64,000 bases of DNA from Tessaracoccus massiliensis (GCF_000826065.2 NZ_LN623543.1:846144-910143), one strand, 5' to 3'; counted from the stretch's first letter, positions 48,437 through 57,871 are shown. Numbers and translations are program-made. Notes: a model not told the origin generated them from the letters alone.

Positions 48437-51189
48437 TGACTCTTAGACACAAAGTCCTAGCGGTGTTCACAGCCCTGTTGCTGGCTGTCCACACCCTCAC
48501 CCCACTCACCGCCAAGGCGGACTCGGCAAGTGAAAGCGTCGCCAGCGCGGCCGAGTGGATCGCCACCACCTGGGAGGAAAGCCCGGGTCAGTTCTTCGCC
48601 GCCGGCACCATCGCCGACGGCATCATCGCGCTCAGCGCCGCCGATTCGCATCCCGACACCGTCGAGAGCATGCTGTGGGCGCTTCACGAGGCCACGCCCG
48701 GCTACATCGGAACTCCCGATGACGGCGCCAATCCCGCCGGCCTGGCGAAGATCATCATGACGCTGGACATGGCCAACCAGAATCCGCGCACGTTCCTCGG
48801 GCCCGACCGGGATCTGGTCGAGGAGCTGAAGGGTTACGTCGCCGCCGACGGCGACAACATCAAGTCGTTCTGGGCGCCGTACCTGATCGCGATCGCGCTC
48901 GTGCGCGTCGGCGAGCCGGTGCCGGCCAACGTCATCGAGGCCATGACCGCCAACCAGCAAGGCGGTGCGTTCGGCTACTTCTCGAACGGCAAGTTCAATG
49001 CTGATCCTGATTACACCGCAGTGGGCATCTCCGCCATGTTGCTGGTCAGCACCAGCGAGCACGCCGACGCCACCACCCGCGAGGCGGCAACGGCCAGCAT
49101 TGCCGCTGCCGCCACCTGGGCGGCTGACCCCGCCAACCAGAAGACCGACGGGGACGGCAACTACTACTGGACCACCTACTCCCCCGCGAACTCCACCGGC
49201 ATGTTGGCCAGCGCGCTCGCTGAGGCCGGAGAGGACGTCAGTTCCCCCGTCGCCTTCCTCATCGATCAGCAGGACCTCACCGGCAACGGCGGTTGGGCCA
49301 GCTCCATCAACGGCACGTCCTCCAACGTGATGGCCACCACGCAGGCGATCATGGCGCCCGCCGGCAAGGGTTACGGCACCATCAAGAGCACCCAGCTCGC
49401 CCCCATCAACTTCGGTGGCGAGCCTGCCGGCATCGAGATCGAGCCCATCGAGAACGTGTCCATCGGCGCCGATCAGGAACTCACTCCCATCCAGGTCCGG
49501 GCGACCTCGGCGGTCACCATCGTCAGCTACTCCGCCGCCGGTCTACCTGACGGCGTAGCGATCGACAAGGCGACCGGCGTCATCTCCGGCAAGCCCACCA
49601 AGGCGGGCACGTTCGAGGTCACCGTCACCGTCACCAATGCCGACGACGTCACGGCCACTGTGACGTTCACCATCACCGTCGCGACGAACCGGGCCCCGGT
49701 CGTCAAGACGCCGCCAGACACCTGGGCCCCGGTCGGAGAACCGGTCTCCATCCAGGTGGAGGCCTCCGACCCTGAGAACACCACCCTCACCTACACCGCC
49801 ACCGGCCTGCCCACAGGCGTCACGATCGACGCAGCCAGCGGCCTCATCTCCGGTTCAAGCGACAAGGTTGCACGCGTCACCGTTCGCGTCACCGCCACCG
49901 ACGCCACCGGCAAGGCCACCAGCCGATCCTTCCTCCTGTCCGTGTGGGACAGCCACGCAGGCCCCTGCGAAGCCGACAGCGGCGTCACCGTGGTGATCGA
50001 CTACCAGAAGCTGGGTGGTGATCCCGAAGTCCGTTGCGCCCTCGGCGATCCGGTCAGCGGCGTCGACGCCGTGCGGAGTGCCGGCTTCACCCTGGAAGGG
50101 GTGCGCCAGTGGGGCGACGCCTTCGTCTGCCGCCTCAATGGCCGCCCCAGCGCAGACGAGACGATCCCTGTGGACGGCGATCCGGGATACCAGGAGTCCT
50201 GTGTGCGGACGCCTCCCGCCAAGGCCTACTGGTCCTACTGGCATTCTGACGACAGCGGCGCCTCCTGGGACTACTCGCAACTCGGTGCCGCCGGCTATGA
50301 CCCTGCCCCCGGCGAGTGGGAAGGCTGGTCGTTCTCGATGAACGCCACCGCCGACACCAACCCGACCCCGCGCACCGCACTGGCCCTGGCGCACGTGTCC
50401 GCGCCGAAGGTCGAACCGGTCGCAGATCTCACCGTCGACGAGGGTGACAGCGTCTCGGTCCAGGTCAAGGCCTCGGACCCGTGGGAAGACGACCTCACCT
50501 ACTCCGCAACGGGCCTGCCGGAGGGAGTCACGATCGACGAGAAGTCCGGGGTGATCTCCGGCAGCGTCGAGGAGGCGGGGAAACACGACGTCGTCGTGAC
50601 CGTGACGGACTCGGTGGGCAAGACCGCCACGGTGGAGTTCACCCTCACAGTCAGGGTTGAGGTGGTCACTCCGGAACCCTCGCCGGATCCGAAGCCCGAT
50701 CCCAAGCCGACACCTGATCCGAAGCCGACGCCTGACCCCAAGCCGGAGTTCACGCCCACCGCTCCGTACACGCTGCCGGGTCTGCACAAGAACCTCAACG
50801 GCCGCGACTGGCAGACCTCCTGCGAGCCGTACTCGCAGACGGAGCGCTGCCGCACCGAGATCTGGGCCACCGTCGTGGTGATGGAGAACGGGCAGTTCGC
50901 ACGGAAGAACGGATGGGCGTTCAACAACCTCACCTACTTGCCGCTGATGGAGCGCGCCGCATGGAAGGGCAACCCGATCGGCGACTACGGGGCCACCGCG
51001 CAGGGCCTGTTCACCTCCGCCGGCCGCCAGTGGCGCACCGAATGCGACACCGCCGCCACGGGCCGAGGCGCCTGCCGTTCGTACACCATGACGACGGTCT
51101 ATGCGGCCACCGCGAAGGCGGGGGGCGGCTACGCCTTCAGCCAGAGCAACCAGTGGGTGTTCAACAACATGGTGTTGTTCCCCAACTGA
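48436..51189 (+). CDS. Secreted transcobalamin-like protein: toroid, Ig-like and DUF4430-like domains
   Basis: A 917-residue exported protein from a GTG. Signal peptide 1-28. Residues 31-320 form an alpha/alpha toroid of the prenyltransferase/squalene-cyclase type (ADPDYTAVGISAMLLVS, FLIDQQDLTGNGGWASSING). Ig-like (He_PIG) domains lie at 335-416, 420-503 and 656-741. Residues 508-645 resemble DUF4430, with C511, C534, C565, C589 and YWSYWHSDDSGASWDYSQLG. A Pro/Lys/Asp linker (744-775) leads to a C-terminal domain (776-917) with four Cys and FNNLTYLP-type repeats, possibly wall-binding. Intrinsic factor and transcobalamin combine the same toroid and beta-domain to hold cobalamin. With the riboswitch upstream, extracellular cobalamin capture is a strong inference. 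Confidence 0.82.
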   Translation: MTLRHKVLAVFTALLLAVHTLTPLTAKADSASESVASAAEWIATTWEESPGQFFAAGTIADGIIALSAADSHPDTVESMLWALHEATPGYIGTPDDGANPAGLAKIIMTLDMANQNPRTFLGPDRDLVEELKGYVAADGDNIKSFWAPYLIAIALVRVGEPVPANVIEAMTANQQGGAFGYFSNGKFNADPDYTAVGISAMLLVSTSEHADATTREAATASIAAAATWAADPANQKTDGDGNYYWTTYSPANSTGMLASALAEAGEDVSSPVAFLIDQQDLTGNGGWASSINGTSSNVMATTQAIMAPAGKGYGTIKSTQLAPINFGGEPAGIEIEPIENVSIGADQELTPIQVRATSAVTIVSYSAAGLPDGVAIDKATGVISGKPTKAGTFEVTVTVTNADDVTATVTFTITVATNRAPVVKTPPDTWAPVGEPVSIQVEASDPENTTLTYTATGLPTGVTIDAASGLISGSSDKVARVTVRVTATDATGKATSRSFLLSVWDSHAGPCEADSGVTVVIDYQKLGGDPEVRCALGDPVSGVDAVRSAGFTLEGVRQWGDAFVCRLNGRPSADETIPVDGDPGYQESCVRTPPAKAYWSYWHSDDSGASWDYSQLGAAGYDPAPGEWEGWSFSMNATADTNPTPRTALALAHVSAPKVEPVADLTVDEGDSVSVQVKASDPWEDDLTYSATGLPEGVTIDEKSGVISGSVEEAGKHDVVVTVTDSVGKTATVEFTLTVRVEVVTPEPSPDPKPDPKPTPDPKPTPDPKPEFTPTAPYTLPGLHKNLNGRDWQTSCEPYSQTERCRTEIWATVVVMENGQFARKNGWAFNNLTYLPLMERAAWKGNPIGDYGATAQGLFTSAGRQWRTECDTAATGRGACRSYTMTTVYAATAKAGGGYAFSQSNQWVFNNMVLFPN

Positions 51190-51857
51190 TGAAGCCCGTC
51201 AGCTTGATCCTCGCGGCGGGCGCCCTCATGGTGCTCGCCGCGGGGCCCGCACACGCGGATGAGTCGGCGACCCCGCTCCAGCAGCCCGCGGCAGAGGGCA
51301 GCAATGCGGTGGGCGCCTGTCTGGAAGCCGGGCAGGTGTGGCTGTTCGTGATCGACGATCACCATCGGGTACTGAGCAACCAGTGCGTCGGCACCCCGTC
51401 CTCGGGCGAAGAGGCATTGCGCCTCGCCGGCGTGGCAGCAACGACGGGCCGGCAGGGTTACCTGTGCACGCTCGCCGGCTACCCGGAGGAATGTCCCGGC
51501 ACGTTCGACGGCGAGTACTGGAACTACCACCACGCGTCAGCCGGTAACGCCTGGCGGTACTCCAACGTCGGCGCCGATACCCACCGGCCGGTGCCAGGCT
51601 CGGTCGAGGGGTGGTGCTACAACGCCGAGGGTGAGTCGCGGTGCACTCCCCCGCCGCTGCGCGTGATCATCGACGGCGAACTTCGCCTGCCGCCCGGCGT
51701 CGCCGAGGCGGATCTCCTCGACCCGGCCCCCGTCGTGCGGGCTCCACTCCCCCCAGCCTTGCCAGTCCCATGGACCACGGTGGCCTCTGTGGGCGCGGTG
51801 CTGCTCGTCGCCGGCGGCGCCGTTGCCCTAGCCCGCAGACGCTCCACCCCGGAGTGA
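51189..51857 (+). CDS. Membrane-anchored DUF4430-like protein
   Basis: A 222-residue protein. Signal peptide 1-23 (ending AHA), a DUF4430-like domain 40-155, a Pro-rich spacer and a C-terminal helix 196-215 followed by RRR. The domain repeats the pattern of the previous protein: C44...VWLFVIDD...C66 VGTPSSGEEALRLAG...YLC93...C102...YWNYHHASAGNAWRYSNVGA...EGWC143. The start overlaps the 917-residue gene by one base (TGATG), so both are under riboswitch 2. It could hold the secreted partner at the membrane or pass cobalamin to the ECF transporter. Confidence 0.78.
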   Translation: MKPVSLILAAGALMVLAAGPAHADESATPLQQPAAEGSNAVGACLEAGQVWLFVIDDHHRVLSNQCVGTPSSGEEALRLAGVAATTGRQGYLCTLAGYPEECPGTFDGEYWNYHHASAGNAWRYSNVGADTHRPVPGSVEGWCYNAEGESRCTPPPLRVIIDGELRLPPGVAEADLLDPAPVVRAPLPPALPVPWTTVASVGAVLLVAGGAVALARRRSTPE

Positions 51858-52124
51858 CTCCTCCGCGCTGGTTGAGCCCGCGAGCTCTACGATCGGTGTC
51901 AAAGCCGCCAGACATGCGCAGCACCTGTTCCACAGCGGGTGCGTTCCGCCGAGCTGCTGTGTCTGTCTGGTTGAACTGACGCTGTTGCCGGAGCGTCCGG
52001 CGTCGGGGTGCTTTCCGCCCGGCCGCGGACGGGCAAAAGTGGCGCGGCGAATGATCACGACGACTGCGCGTCGCACGGCCGGCAGGTACGCTGGCGCCAC
52101 GCACTCTGATCAAGGGAGATCACC
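51858..52124. repeat. Intergenic stretch with two dispersed repeats
   Basis: The segment 51868-51907 is a degenerate copy of the 40-base REP-like element at 36485. Bases 51980-52017 match 11605-11640 (TTGCCGGAG...GGCGTCGGGGTGC). The last 90 bases should carry the promoter of the gene at 52125; GGGAGATCACC precedes its GTG. Confidence 0.6.
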
Positions 52125-53951
52125 GTGTCCGAGTTGGCCGAAGTCACCCAGTTCCTCGCCGCCCGCGAGCCGTGGTCGCTGCTCGCCCACGGCCAGATCG
52201 AATCGTTCGCCCGGCGCGCCGTCGGCCAGTACGTGCGCCGCGGCGACGTGGTGCTCGCCGCCGGCCAGGCGCCCCTGGCGATGTTCGTGGTGCGCTCCGG
52301 CGCCATCGAGATCATCGACGCCCACGGCACCCTCATCGACCACGACGAGCAGGGCGACTGCTTCGGCCAGTCCTCCATCCTCGAGGAACGCCCGTCGCGG
52401 TTCACGTTCACCGCGATCGAGGATTCGCTGCTGTGGTCCTTCTCGCCGGACGTGGTGCGCGAGCTGGTCTCCTTCCCAGAGGTGCGCCGCTTCTTCACCG
52501 AGGCGCGGCTGGGCGACGCCACCCGGCACGTGCCCGACGGCGGCCCGGTGCTGCAGGTGCCCGTCGCGGAGATGATCACGCGCTCCCCCATCACCATCGA
52601 CGTGGGACACACCGTGCGCGAGGCGGCCCAGAAGATGACGGAGGCGCGCATCAGCGCCATCATCGTGACCCACGACGACCGGGAACTCGCCGGGATCCTC
52701 ACCGACCGCGACCTGCGTCGGGTGGTGGCTGAAGGCATCAGCTTCGACGCCCCCCTGCCCGAGGTGATGAGCTCTGAGCCGTTCACCATCGGCTCAGATG
52801 CGCTGGCCCTCGACGTGCTGCTGTCCCTGGTGACGCACAAGATCCACCACCTGCCGGTCATGGAGGCCGGCAGGGTCATCGGCATGGTCACCTCCGGCGA
52901 CCTGATGCGCCTCGAGCGCTCCAGCCCCCTCTACATGGTGGGTGACCTGGCCCGCCAGCACGACATCGCCGGCCTCGCCAAGGTGATGGGCCGCGTGCCC
53001 CAACTGGTGGGGAGGCTGCTGCGCCAGGACGCCACCGCCGAAGACATCACCCGTATCGTCAGCCGCACCACCGAGGCGCTCTACCAGCGGATCGCAGAGA
53101 TGGGCGAGGAGAAGCTCGGCCCGCCGCCCGTGCCGTACGCCTGGACGGCGCTGGGCTCCCTGGCCCGGCAGGAGCAGGCGCTGGGCTCGGATCAGGACCA
53201 CGCGTTCATCCTCAGCGACGACGCGCAACCGGAGCACGAGGCCTACTTCGCGGAGCTTGCCGAATACCTCACTGCTGCCCTGGTGGAGTGCGGCTTCCCG
53301 CGCTGCAAGGGTGACGCGATGGCCACCAACCCGCAGTGGCGGATGACCTTGGACAACTGGCAGCGCACGTTCGGCAACTGGCTGGCCGCGCCCACCTCGG
53401 AAGCGGTGCTGAACTCGTCGATCTTCTTCGACATGCGCCCCATCCATGGCGACCACGCCCTGTTCACCGCTCTGCAGCAGCGGGTGTTGCGCGCCGCCCC
53501 CTCGTCGTCGCGGTTCCTCGGCCACCTGGCCAAGCACGCCAACGCCGCCGAGGTGCCCGTCGGCTTTCTGCGCGGCTTCGTGGTGGAGAAGCGCGGCGAG
53601 CACCGCGACCGGCTCGACATCAAGCTGGGAGGCATCAACCCCATCGTCGACGTGGCCCGCATCTACGCGCTGCGCTGGGGCCTGCCCCAGGTGGGCACGC
53701 GCGCCAGGCTGATCGCCGCCGCCGAACACGGGGCGGAGGTGGAGAACCTGCTCGATGCCCACGAGTTCCTCGGCTATGCGCGCCTGGAGCACCAGGGTCG
53801 CCTCGTGGAGGCGGGTCAGCCGCCCAACAACTACCTCAACCCGGAGGACTTCTCAGACTTCGAGCGCCGCTCCCTGCGCGAGGCGTTCGTGATCGTGGGC
53901 AAGGCCCAGTCCGCGCTCAACGTGGCGTTCCAGACCCAGTACATCTCATGA
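52125..53951 (+). CDS. cNMP-binding/CBS/DUF294 nucleotidyltransferase-like protein
   Basis: A 608-residue cytoplasmic protein. Residues 15-130 are a cyclic-nucleotide-binding (CAP-like) domain (VRRGDVVLAAGQAPLAMFVV). Two CBS domains follow (about 150-265). From 310 comes a DUF294 nucleotidyltransferase-like domain (WTALGSLARQEQALGSDQDH, the G-S and D-x-D motif), then its C-terminal partner domain to 608. Such proteins sense nucleotides and may modify a partner; substrates are unknown. The GTG start follows GGGAG. It overlaps the exonuclease gene (ATGA), a common pairing. Confidence 0.88.
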   Translation: MSELAEVTQFLAAREPWSLLAHGQIESFARRAVGQYVRRGDVVLAAGQAPLAMFVVRSGAIEIIDAHGTLIDHDEQGDCFGQSSILEERPSRFTFTAIEDSLLWSFSPDVVRELVSFPEVRRFFTEARLGDATRHVPDGGPVLQVPVAEMITRSPITIDVGHTVREAAQKMTEARISAIIVTHDDRELAGILTDRDLRRVVAEGISFDAPLPEVMSSEPFTIGSDALALDVLLSLVTHKIHHLPVMEAGRVIGMVTSGDLMRLERSSPLYMVGDLARQHDIAGLAKVMGRVPQLVGRLLRQDATAEDITRIVSRTTEALYQRIAEMGEEKLGPPPVPYAWTALGSLARQEQALGSDQDHAFILSDDAQPEHEAYFAELAEYLTAALVECGFPRCKGDAMATNPQWRMTLDNWQRTFGNWLAAPTSEAVLNSSIFFDMRPIHGDHALFTALQQRVLRAAPSSSRFLGHLAKHANAAEVPVGFLRGFVVEKRGEHRDRLDIKLGGINPIVDVARIYALRWGLPQVGTRARLIAAAEHGAEVENLLDAHEFLGYARLEHQGRLVEAGQPPNNYLNPEDFSDFERRSLREAFVIVGKAQSALNVAFQTQYIS

Positions 53952-54619
53952 GATGGCCCTTCTCCCGGGGGAACGCGGGCCTGGCGGACAAGGTGCCCGA
54001 CGGCGGGCTGCGGCGGTACCTGCTCGCCGAGCCGCCGTCGAAGGCCACGCCCATCGCCGAGGCGCCCCTGCTGGCTGTCGACTTCGAGACCACCGGCCTG
54101 GTTCCCGGCACCGACAGGGTCATCTTCGTGGGCATGGTCGACGTCCAGGGCCTGCGCATCCCGCTGGGCAGCGCCACCAACTTCCTAGTCAACCCGGGCG
54201 GCGGTGTGGGCCAGTCCGCGATCATCCACCAGTTGACCGACGACGAGGTCCTCGCCCACGGCGTCACCACGGAGGAGGCCCTGGACCGGACGTTCGACCG
54301 GCTCGCCGGGCGCGTCCTGTTGGCCCACCACGCGGCCATCGAGGTGGGCTTCCTCACCGCGGCTGTGAAACGCGTCTACGGCATCGGCATCACCATCCGT
54401 GCCGTCGACACCCTGGGACTCGGGCTGCGTGCGCTCGGCATGGATGAGGACCACCCCCGCGACGCCCTGAGGCTGTGGAAGCTGCGGGTGCGGGCCGGGC
54501 TGCCCAGCTACAAGGGCCATGACGCCGTCGTCGACGCCCTGGCCTGCGCGGAGCTGTACCTCGCCCTCGCCCAGGAACTCCACCTGAAGGATCTCGACGC
54601 CGCGCTGCGCCTGTCGTGA
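53948..54619 (+). CDS. DEDDh 3'-5' exonuclease (DnaQ/epsilon-like)
   Basis: A 223-residue exonuclease domain protein. ExoI motif LLAVDFETTG holds D45 and E47; the middle motif is in FDRLAGRVLLAHHAAIEVGF; ExoIII is in SYKGHDAVVDALA with the His and Asp of the DEDDh class. It has no polymerase or other domain, so it may act in nucleotide or DNA/RNA processing together with the CNBD/CBS protein it overlaps. A terminator follows directly. Confidence 0.88.
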   Translation: MRWPFSRGNAGLADKVPDGGLRRYLLAEPPSKATPIAEAPLLAVDFETTGLVPGTDRVIFVGMVDVQGLRIPLGSATNFLVNPGGGVGQSAIIHQLTDDEVLAHGVTTEEALDRTFDRLAGRVLLAHHAAIEVGFLTAAVKRVYGIGITIRAVDTLGLGLRALGMDEDHPRDALRLWKLRVRAGLPSYKGHDAVVDALACAELYLALAQELHLKDLDAALRLS

Positions 54620-54622
54620 GAC

Positions 54623-54664
54623 GCAGACGGCGCGCCGGAGCTTGGGCTCCGACGCGCCGTCTGC
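54623..54664 (+). terminator. Strong terminator after exonuclease gene
   Basis: Bases 54623-54641 and 54646-54664 form a 19-bp stem with one mismatch and a TTGG loop. It begins 3 bases after the stop codon. There is no long T-run, but the stem is very strong. Confidence 0.75.
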
Positions 54665-54784
54665 GCTATGGGTTGATCAGCCGATCAGTTGCCGGTCTTC
54701 GGCAGACCGGGATGCACGGGCGTCGTGGGGGGCAACGTTGCTGCCACCGGTGGACGAGGGGATCAGATCCGCCAGCGTGCCATC

Positions 54785-55066
54785 TCAATCGGTGGGGGCC
54801 ACGACGATCTCGCTACCCACCCAGTCTGCGGACGTGGCCACTGCGATGCGCTCGAACGCACCCGTCCCGGTGACGGTGAAGGGATCGCCGAGCGGAGCGG
54901 AGGACAGCAGCGGGCGCTCGGCTCCAGCGGACGGCGCGCGGCCAAGGTCGAAGGCCTCCGCGATGGCGGGGATCGAGTGGGCGAGGCCTGCGCTGCCCAC
55001 GGTGAGGGCCACGGCGCTGACGGCCGAGACGAGAAGTCTCGGATCCCGGCCGTCCGCGTCAAGCCG
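54785..55066 (-). pseudogene. Possible remnant of a small secreted protein gene
   Basis: On the minus strand a frame ending at 54785 reads RLLVSAVSAVALTVGSAGLA, like a signal peptide, then about 65 residues ending SADWVGSEIVVAPTD. No ATG and no ribosome-binding site is visible at its 5' side, and the frame further upstream runs into the helicase gene. It may be a decayed gene or a small protein from a GTG. The rest of 54665-55117 shows no other feature. Confidence 0.25.
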
Positions 55067-55117
55067 ACACGCTGGGGTTTTCCAAGGCGGGTTTCGAGGA
55101 TTAGAGTCGGCGGCCGT

Positions 55118-56869
55118 ATGTCGTCCTCGGCCCTTGACCACCTCTCCCCCGCATTCCCCCAGCGCGCGGCCTGGGGCACGGCGTCGTCGCTGCGCGCCTG
55201 GCAGCAGGAGGCACTCGACCAGTACGAGCGGGACCAGCCCAAGGATTTCCTCTGCGTGGCCACCCCCGGCGCGGGCAAGACCACCTTCGCGCTGCGGGTG
55301 GCGCTGACTCTGCTGCAGAACCGGACCATCCGCCGCATCGTGGTGGTCACCCCCACCGAGCACCTCAAGGTCCAGTGGGCCGACGCCGCAGCCCGGGTGG
55401 GCATCCAGCTGGATCCGGGCCTGGGCGGCTCGTCACGCAGGGGCCGCTCCCGGGAGTTCCACGGCTCTGCGGTCACCTACGCCGGCGTCGCCGCGCGCTC
55501 CTACGTCTACGAGGCGCTGTGCCATTCGAAGGAGACGCTCGTCATCTTCGACGAGATCCACCACGCGGGTGATTCGAAGAGCTGGGGTGAGGCCATCGAG
55601 TATGCCTTCGGCCCAGCTGAGCGCCGCCTCTCGCTGACGGGTACCCCCTTCCGCTCCGACGACAACCCCATCCCGTTCGTCGCCTACGACGAGCTGGCCC
55701 CCGGCGTGAAGCAGTCACGCGCCGATTACACCTACGGCTACGCCGAGGCCCTGGCCGATTCCGTCGTCCGGCCGGTGATCTTCATGAACTACGGCGGCCC
55801 CATGCGGTGGCGCACGAAATCCGGCGACGAGCTCGAGCTCGACCTGGGGGTGCCCACCACCAAGGACCTCACCGCGCACGCCTGGCGCACCGCGCTCTCA
55901 CCCACGGGCGAATGGATCTCTGCAGTGCTGCGCGCCGCGGACAAGCGTCTCAGCGAGGTGCGCCGCCACGTGCCCGACGCGGGCGGCCTCGTGATCGCAA
56001 CCGACCAGACCGCGGCCCGCGCCTACGCCCGGGTGCTCACGGAGATCACCGGCACCAAGCCCACGGTCGTGCTGTCCGACGACACGAAGGCCAGCGGCAA
56101 GATCGACGAGTTCTCCGCGTCCGAGGACCGCTGGATGGTGGCCGTGCGCATGGTCTCCGAGGGGGTCGACGTGCCGCGGCTCGCCGTCGGCGTCTACGCC
56201 ACCGCCACCTCCACGCCGCTGTTCTTCGCGCAGGCCGTGGGCCGTTTCGTGCGCTCCCGCCGCCGCGGCGAGGTGGCCACGGTCTTCCTCCCGACGGTGC
56301 CGGTCCTGCTGGCGCACGCCTCTACGCTCGAGAAGCAGCGCGACCACGTGCTGGGCAAGCCGAAGACCGACGAGACGGACATCTGGGCCGAGACCGACGC
56401 GCTCATGGAGGCGGCCAACCGGTCCGAATCCGCCTCCGACGACCTGCTCGGCTCGTTCGAGGCGCTCGACTCCAAGGCCACGTTCGATCACGTGCTGTTC
56501 GACTCGCAGGCCTTCGGCATGCATGCCGAGCCCAGCAGCCAGGACGAGGAGGAGTACCTCGGCCTCCCCGGCCTCCTCGACGCGCAGCAGGTCAGCGTCC
56601 TCCTGGCTGACCGGCAGCGGCGCCAGATGCGCCGCCGCGAGCGACAGGACCGGAAGGCCGAGCCGGAGGTGGCCCTGCACCGGGCCATGGCGTCGAAGCG
56701 CAAGGAGCTGAACTCCCTGGTCAGCCAGTACGCCCGCCTCAAGGGCGTGCCGCACAGCCACGTGCACGCCGACCTGCGCCGCGAGTGCGGCGGCCCCACG
56801 CTGGCGAAGGCCACCCAGGCCGAGGTGGAGGAACGGGTGCGCTCCATCCGTGCCTGGCTGCGCGGCTGA
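55118..56869 (+). CDS. DEAD/DEAH-box helicase
   Basis: A 583-residue superfamily-2 helicase. Q-like RAWQQEALDQYE, Walker A VATPGAGKTT (about 47-56), DEIHH (motif II), SLTGTPFRSD (motif III) and QAVGRFVRSRR (motif VI) are all present. The C-terminal third is helical and charged. It belongs to the single-gene DEAD/DEAH helicases widespread in actinobacteria, whose role is unproven. ATG at 55118 is the first plausible start; the frame is open further upstream but looks non-coding. Confidence 0.9.
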   Translation: MSSSALDHLSPAFPQRAAWGTASSLRAWQQEALDQYERDQPKDFLCVATPGAGKTTFALRVALTLLQNRTIRRIVVVTPTEHLKVQWADAAARVGIQLDPGLGGSSRRGRSREFHGSAVTYAGVAARSYVYEALCHSKETLVIFDEIHHAGDSKSWGEAIEYAFGPAERRLSLTGTPFRSDDNPIPFVAYDELAPGVKQSRADYTYGYAEALADSVVRPVIFMNYGGPMRWRTKSGDELELDLGVPTTKDLTAHAWRTALSPTGEWISAVLRAADKRLSEVRRHVPDAGGLVIATDQTAARAYARVLTEITGTKPTVVLSDDTKASGKIDEFSASEDRWMVAVRMVSEGVDVPRLAVGVYATATSTPLFFAQAVGRFVRSRRRGEVATVFLPTVPVLLAHASTLEKQRDHVLGKPKTDETDIWAETDALMEAANRSESASDDLLGSFEALDSKATFDHVLFDSQAFGMHAEPSSQDEEEYLGLPGLLDAQQVSVLLADRQRRQMRRRERQDRKAEPEVALHRAMASKRKELNSLVSQYARLKGVPHSHVHADLRRECGGPTLAKATQAEVEERVRSIRAWLRG

Positions 56870-56879
56870 GCTCTTCGCC

Positions 56880-57871
56880 ATGTCCTGGCCCGCCGTCCCG
56901 CTGCGCTCGACGTTGGGCGATTAGGCGGAGCAGACCATCGCCGCCGGCGGCCCCGGCGATCTGGGCCGGCCCACCACCGCACTGTTCAGCAACGGCCGGA
57001 TCCGCCGCGACGGGCGGGTGCGGGTCATCTACATCGACATGGCGCACGAGAAGGCCGAGCCGCCGTCAGACGTGCTGCTGAGGGCGGACCTGACCGTCAG
57101 CGAGGCGGTCCTTGCATTGGCGTACGTCCGGCCGAACCGGGCGGGCGTACCGTCCAAGGTCAAGGGCCTCCGAGGCAAGGCCGTCTCGCCCCGCACGATC
57201 GCCATCCAGAGCGGTTTCGCCGCACTTGTCGCCCTGCTGGGGATTGTGCTGAAGGAGCCGGGGATCCTCGCCTTGGCGATCCCGGTGTGGCTGCTCACCT
57301 TCTGGGCGGTCATCGGCGGCAAGACGTACAGCACCTACAGCTCACCCCGCGTCATCGACGACGGGGCGGACGTGCTGGCCTCCGGCGTCTACGCCCGGCT
57401 CCCTGTCGACACCAGCGCCGCAGATCCTGGCGCGCTGCCGCCCCGCAGCCGCGTCGATCTGGTCAAGAAACGCTACGGCAGGCTCCACTAGGATGTCGTC
57501 TACCGGATCGAGAACTCCGCCCTCTTCGATGGTGCGGTGCCTCAGACGCAGCGCTTCGAACTGGCGTTGCCGGCATGGGACGAGGCGGCACCTGACGCCG
57601 CCCAGTTGGCCACGGAGGCCGAGGCCTCCTTCGACGAGGCACGCCGCCACGCGGAACGGCTGGGCCTCGAACACCTGCCGGAGACCGCCCGCGACACCGG
57701 CCGCAGGGCCGCGCGCGCGGCCCCCTGCACGCGGACAATGCCGGGGAACGGGAGGCCGCCCGCACGCGGGTGGCCGAGCTGCTGGGCTCGCTGGCGCTCT
57801 ACTACCTGCCGCCCGTCGACCCGTCCGCGCCGCAACTCCTCGGCGAACGCAAACAGATCGAGCCGCGATGA
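56880..57871 (+). pseudogene. Tandem paralogue 1, broken
   Basis: The first of seven tandem paralogues. From ATG 56880 the frame stops at TAG 56922, reopens through two membrane helices (FAALVALLGIVLKEPGILAL and the next), and stops again at TAG 57489, exactly before DVVYRIENSALFD, the family's most conserved block. A frameshift near 57715-57725 then moves the rest (EREAARTRVAELLGSLALYY) into another frame, ending at TGA 57869-57871. Two nonsense codons and one frameshift make it a pseudogene, though a 157-residue product from 57018 is possible. It overlaps paralogue 2 (ATGA). Confidence 0.8.
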
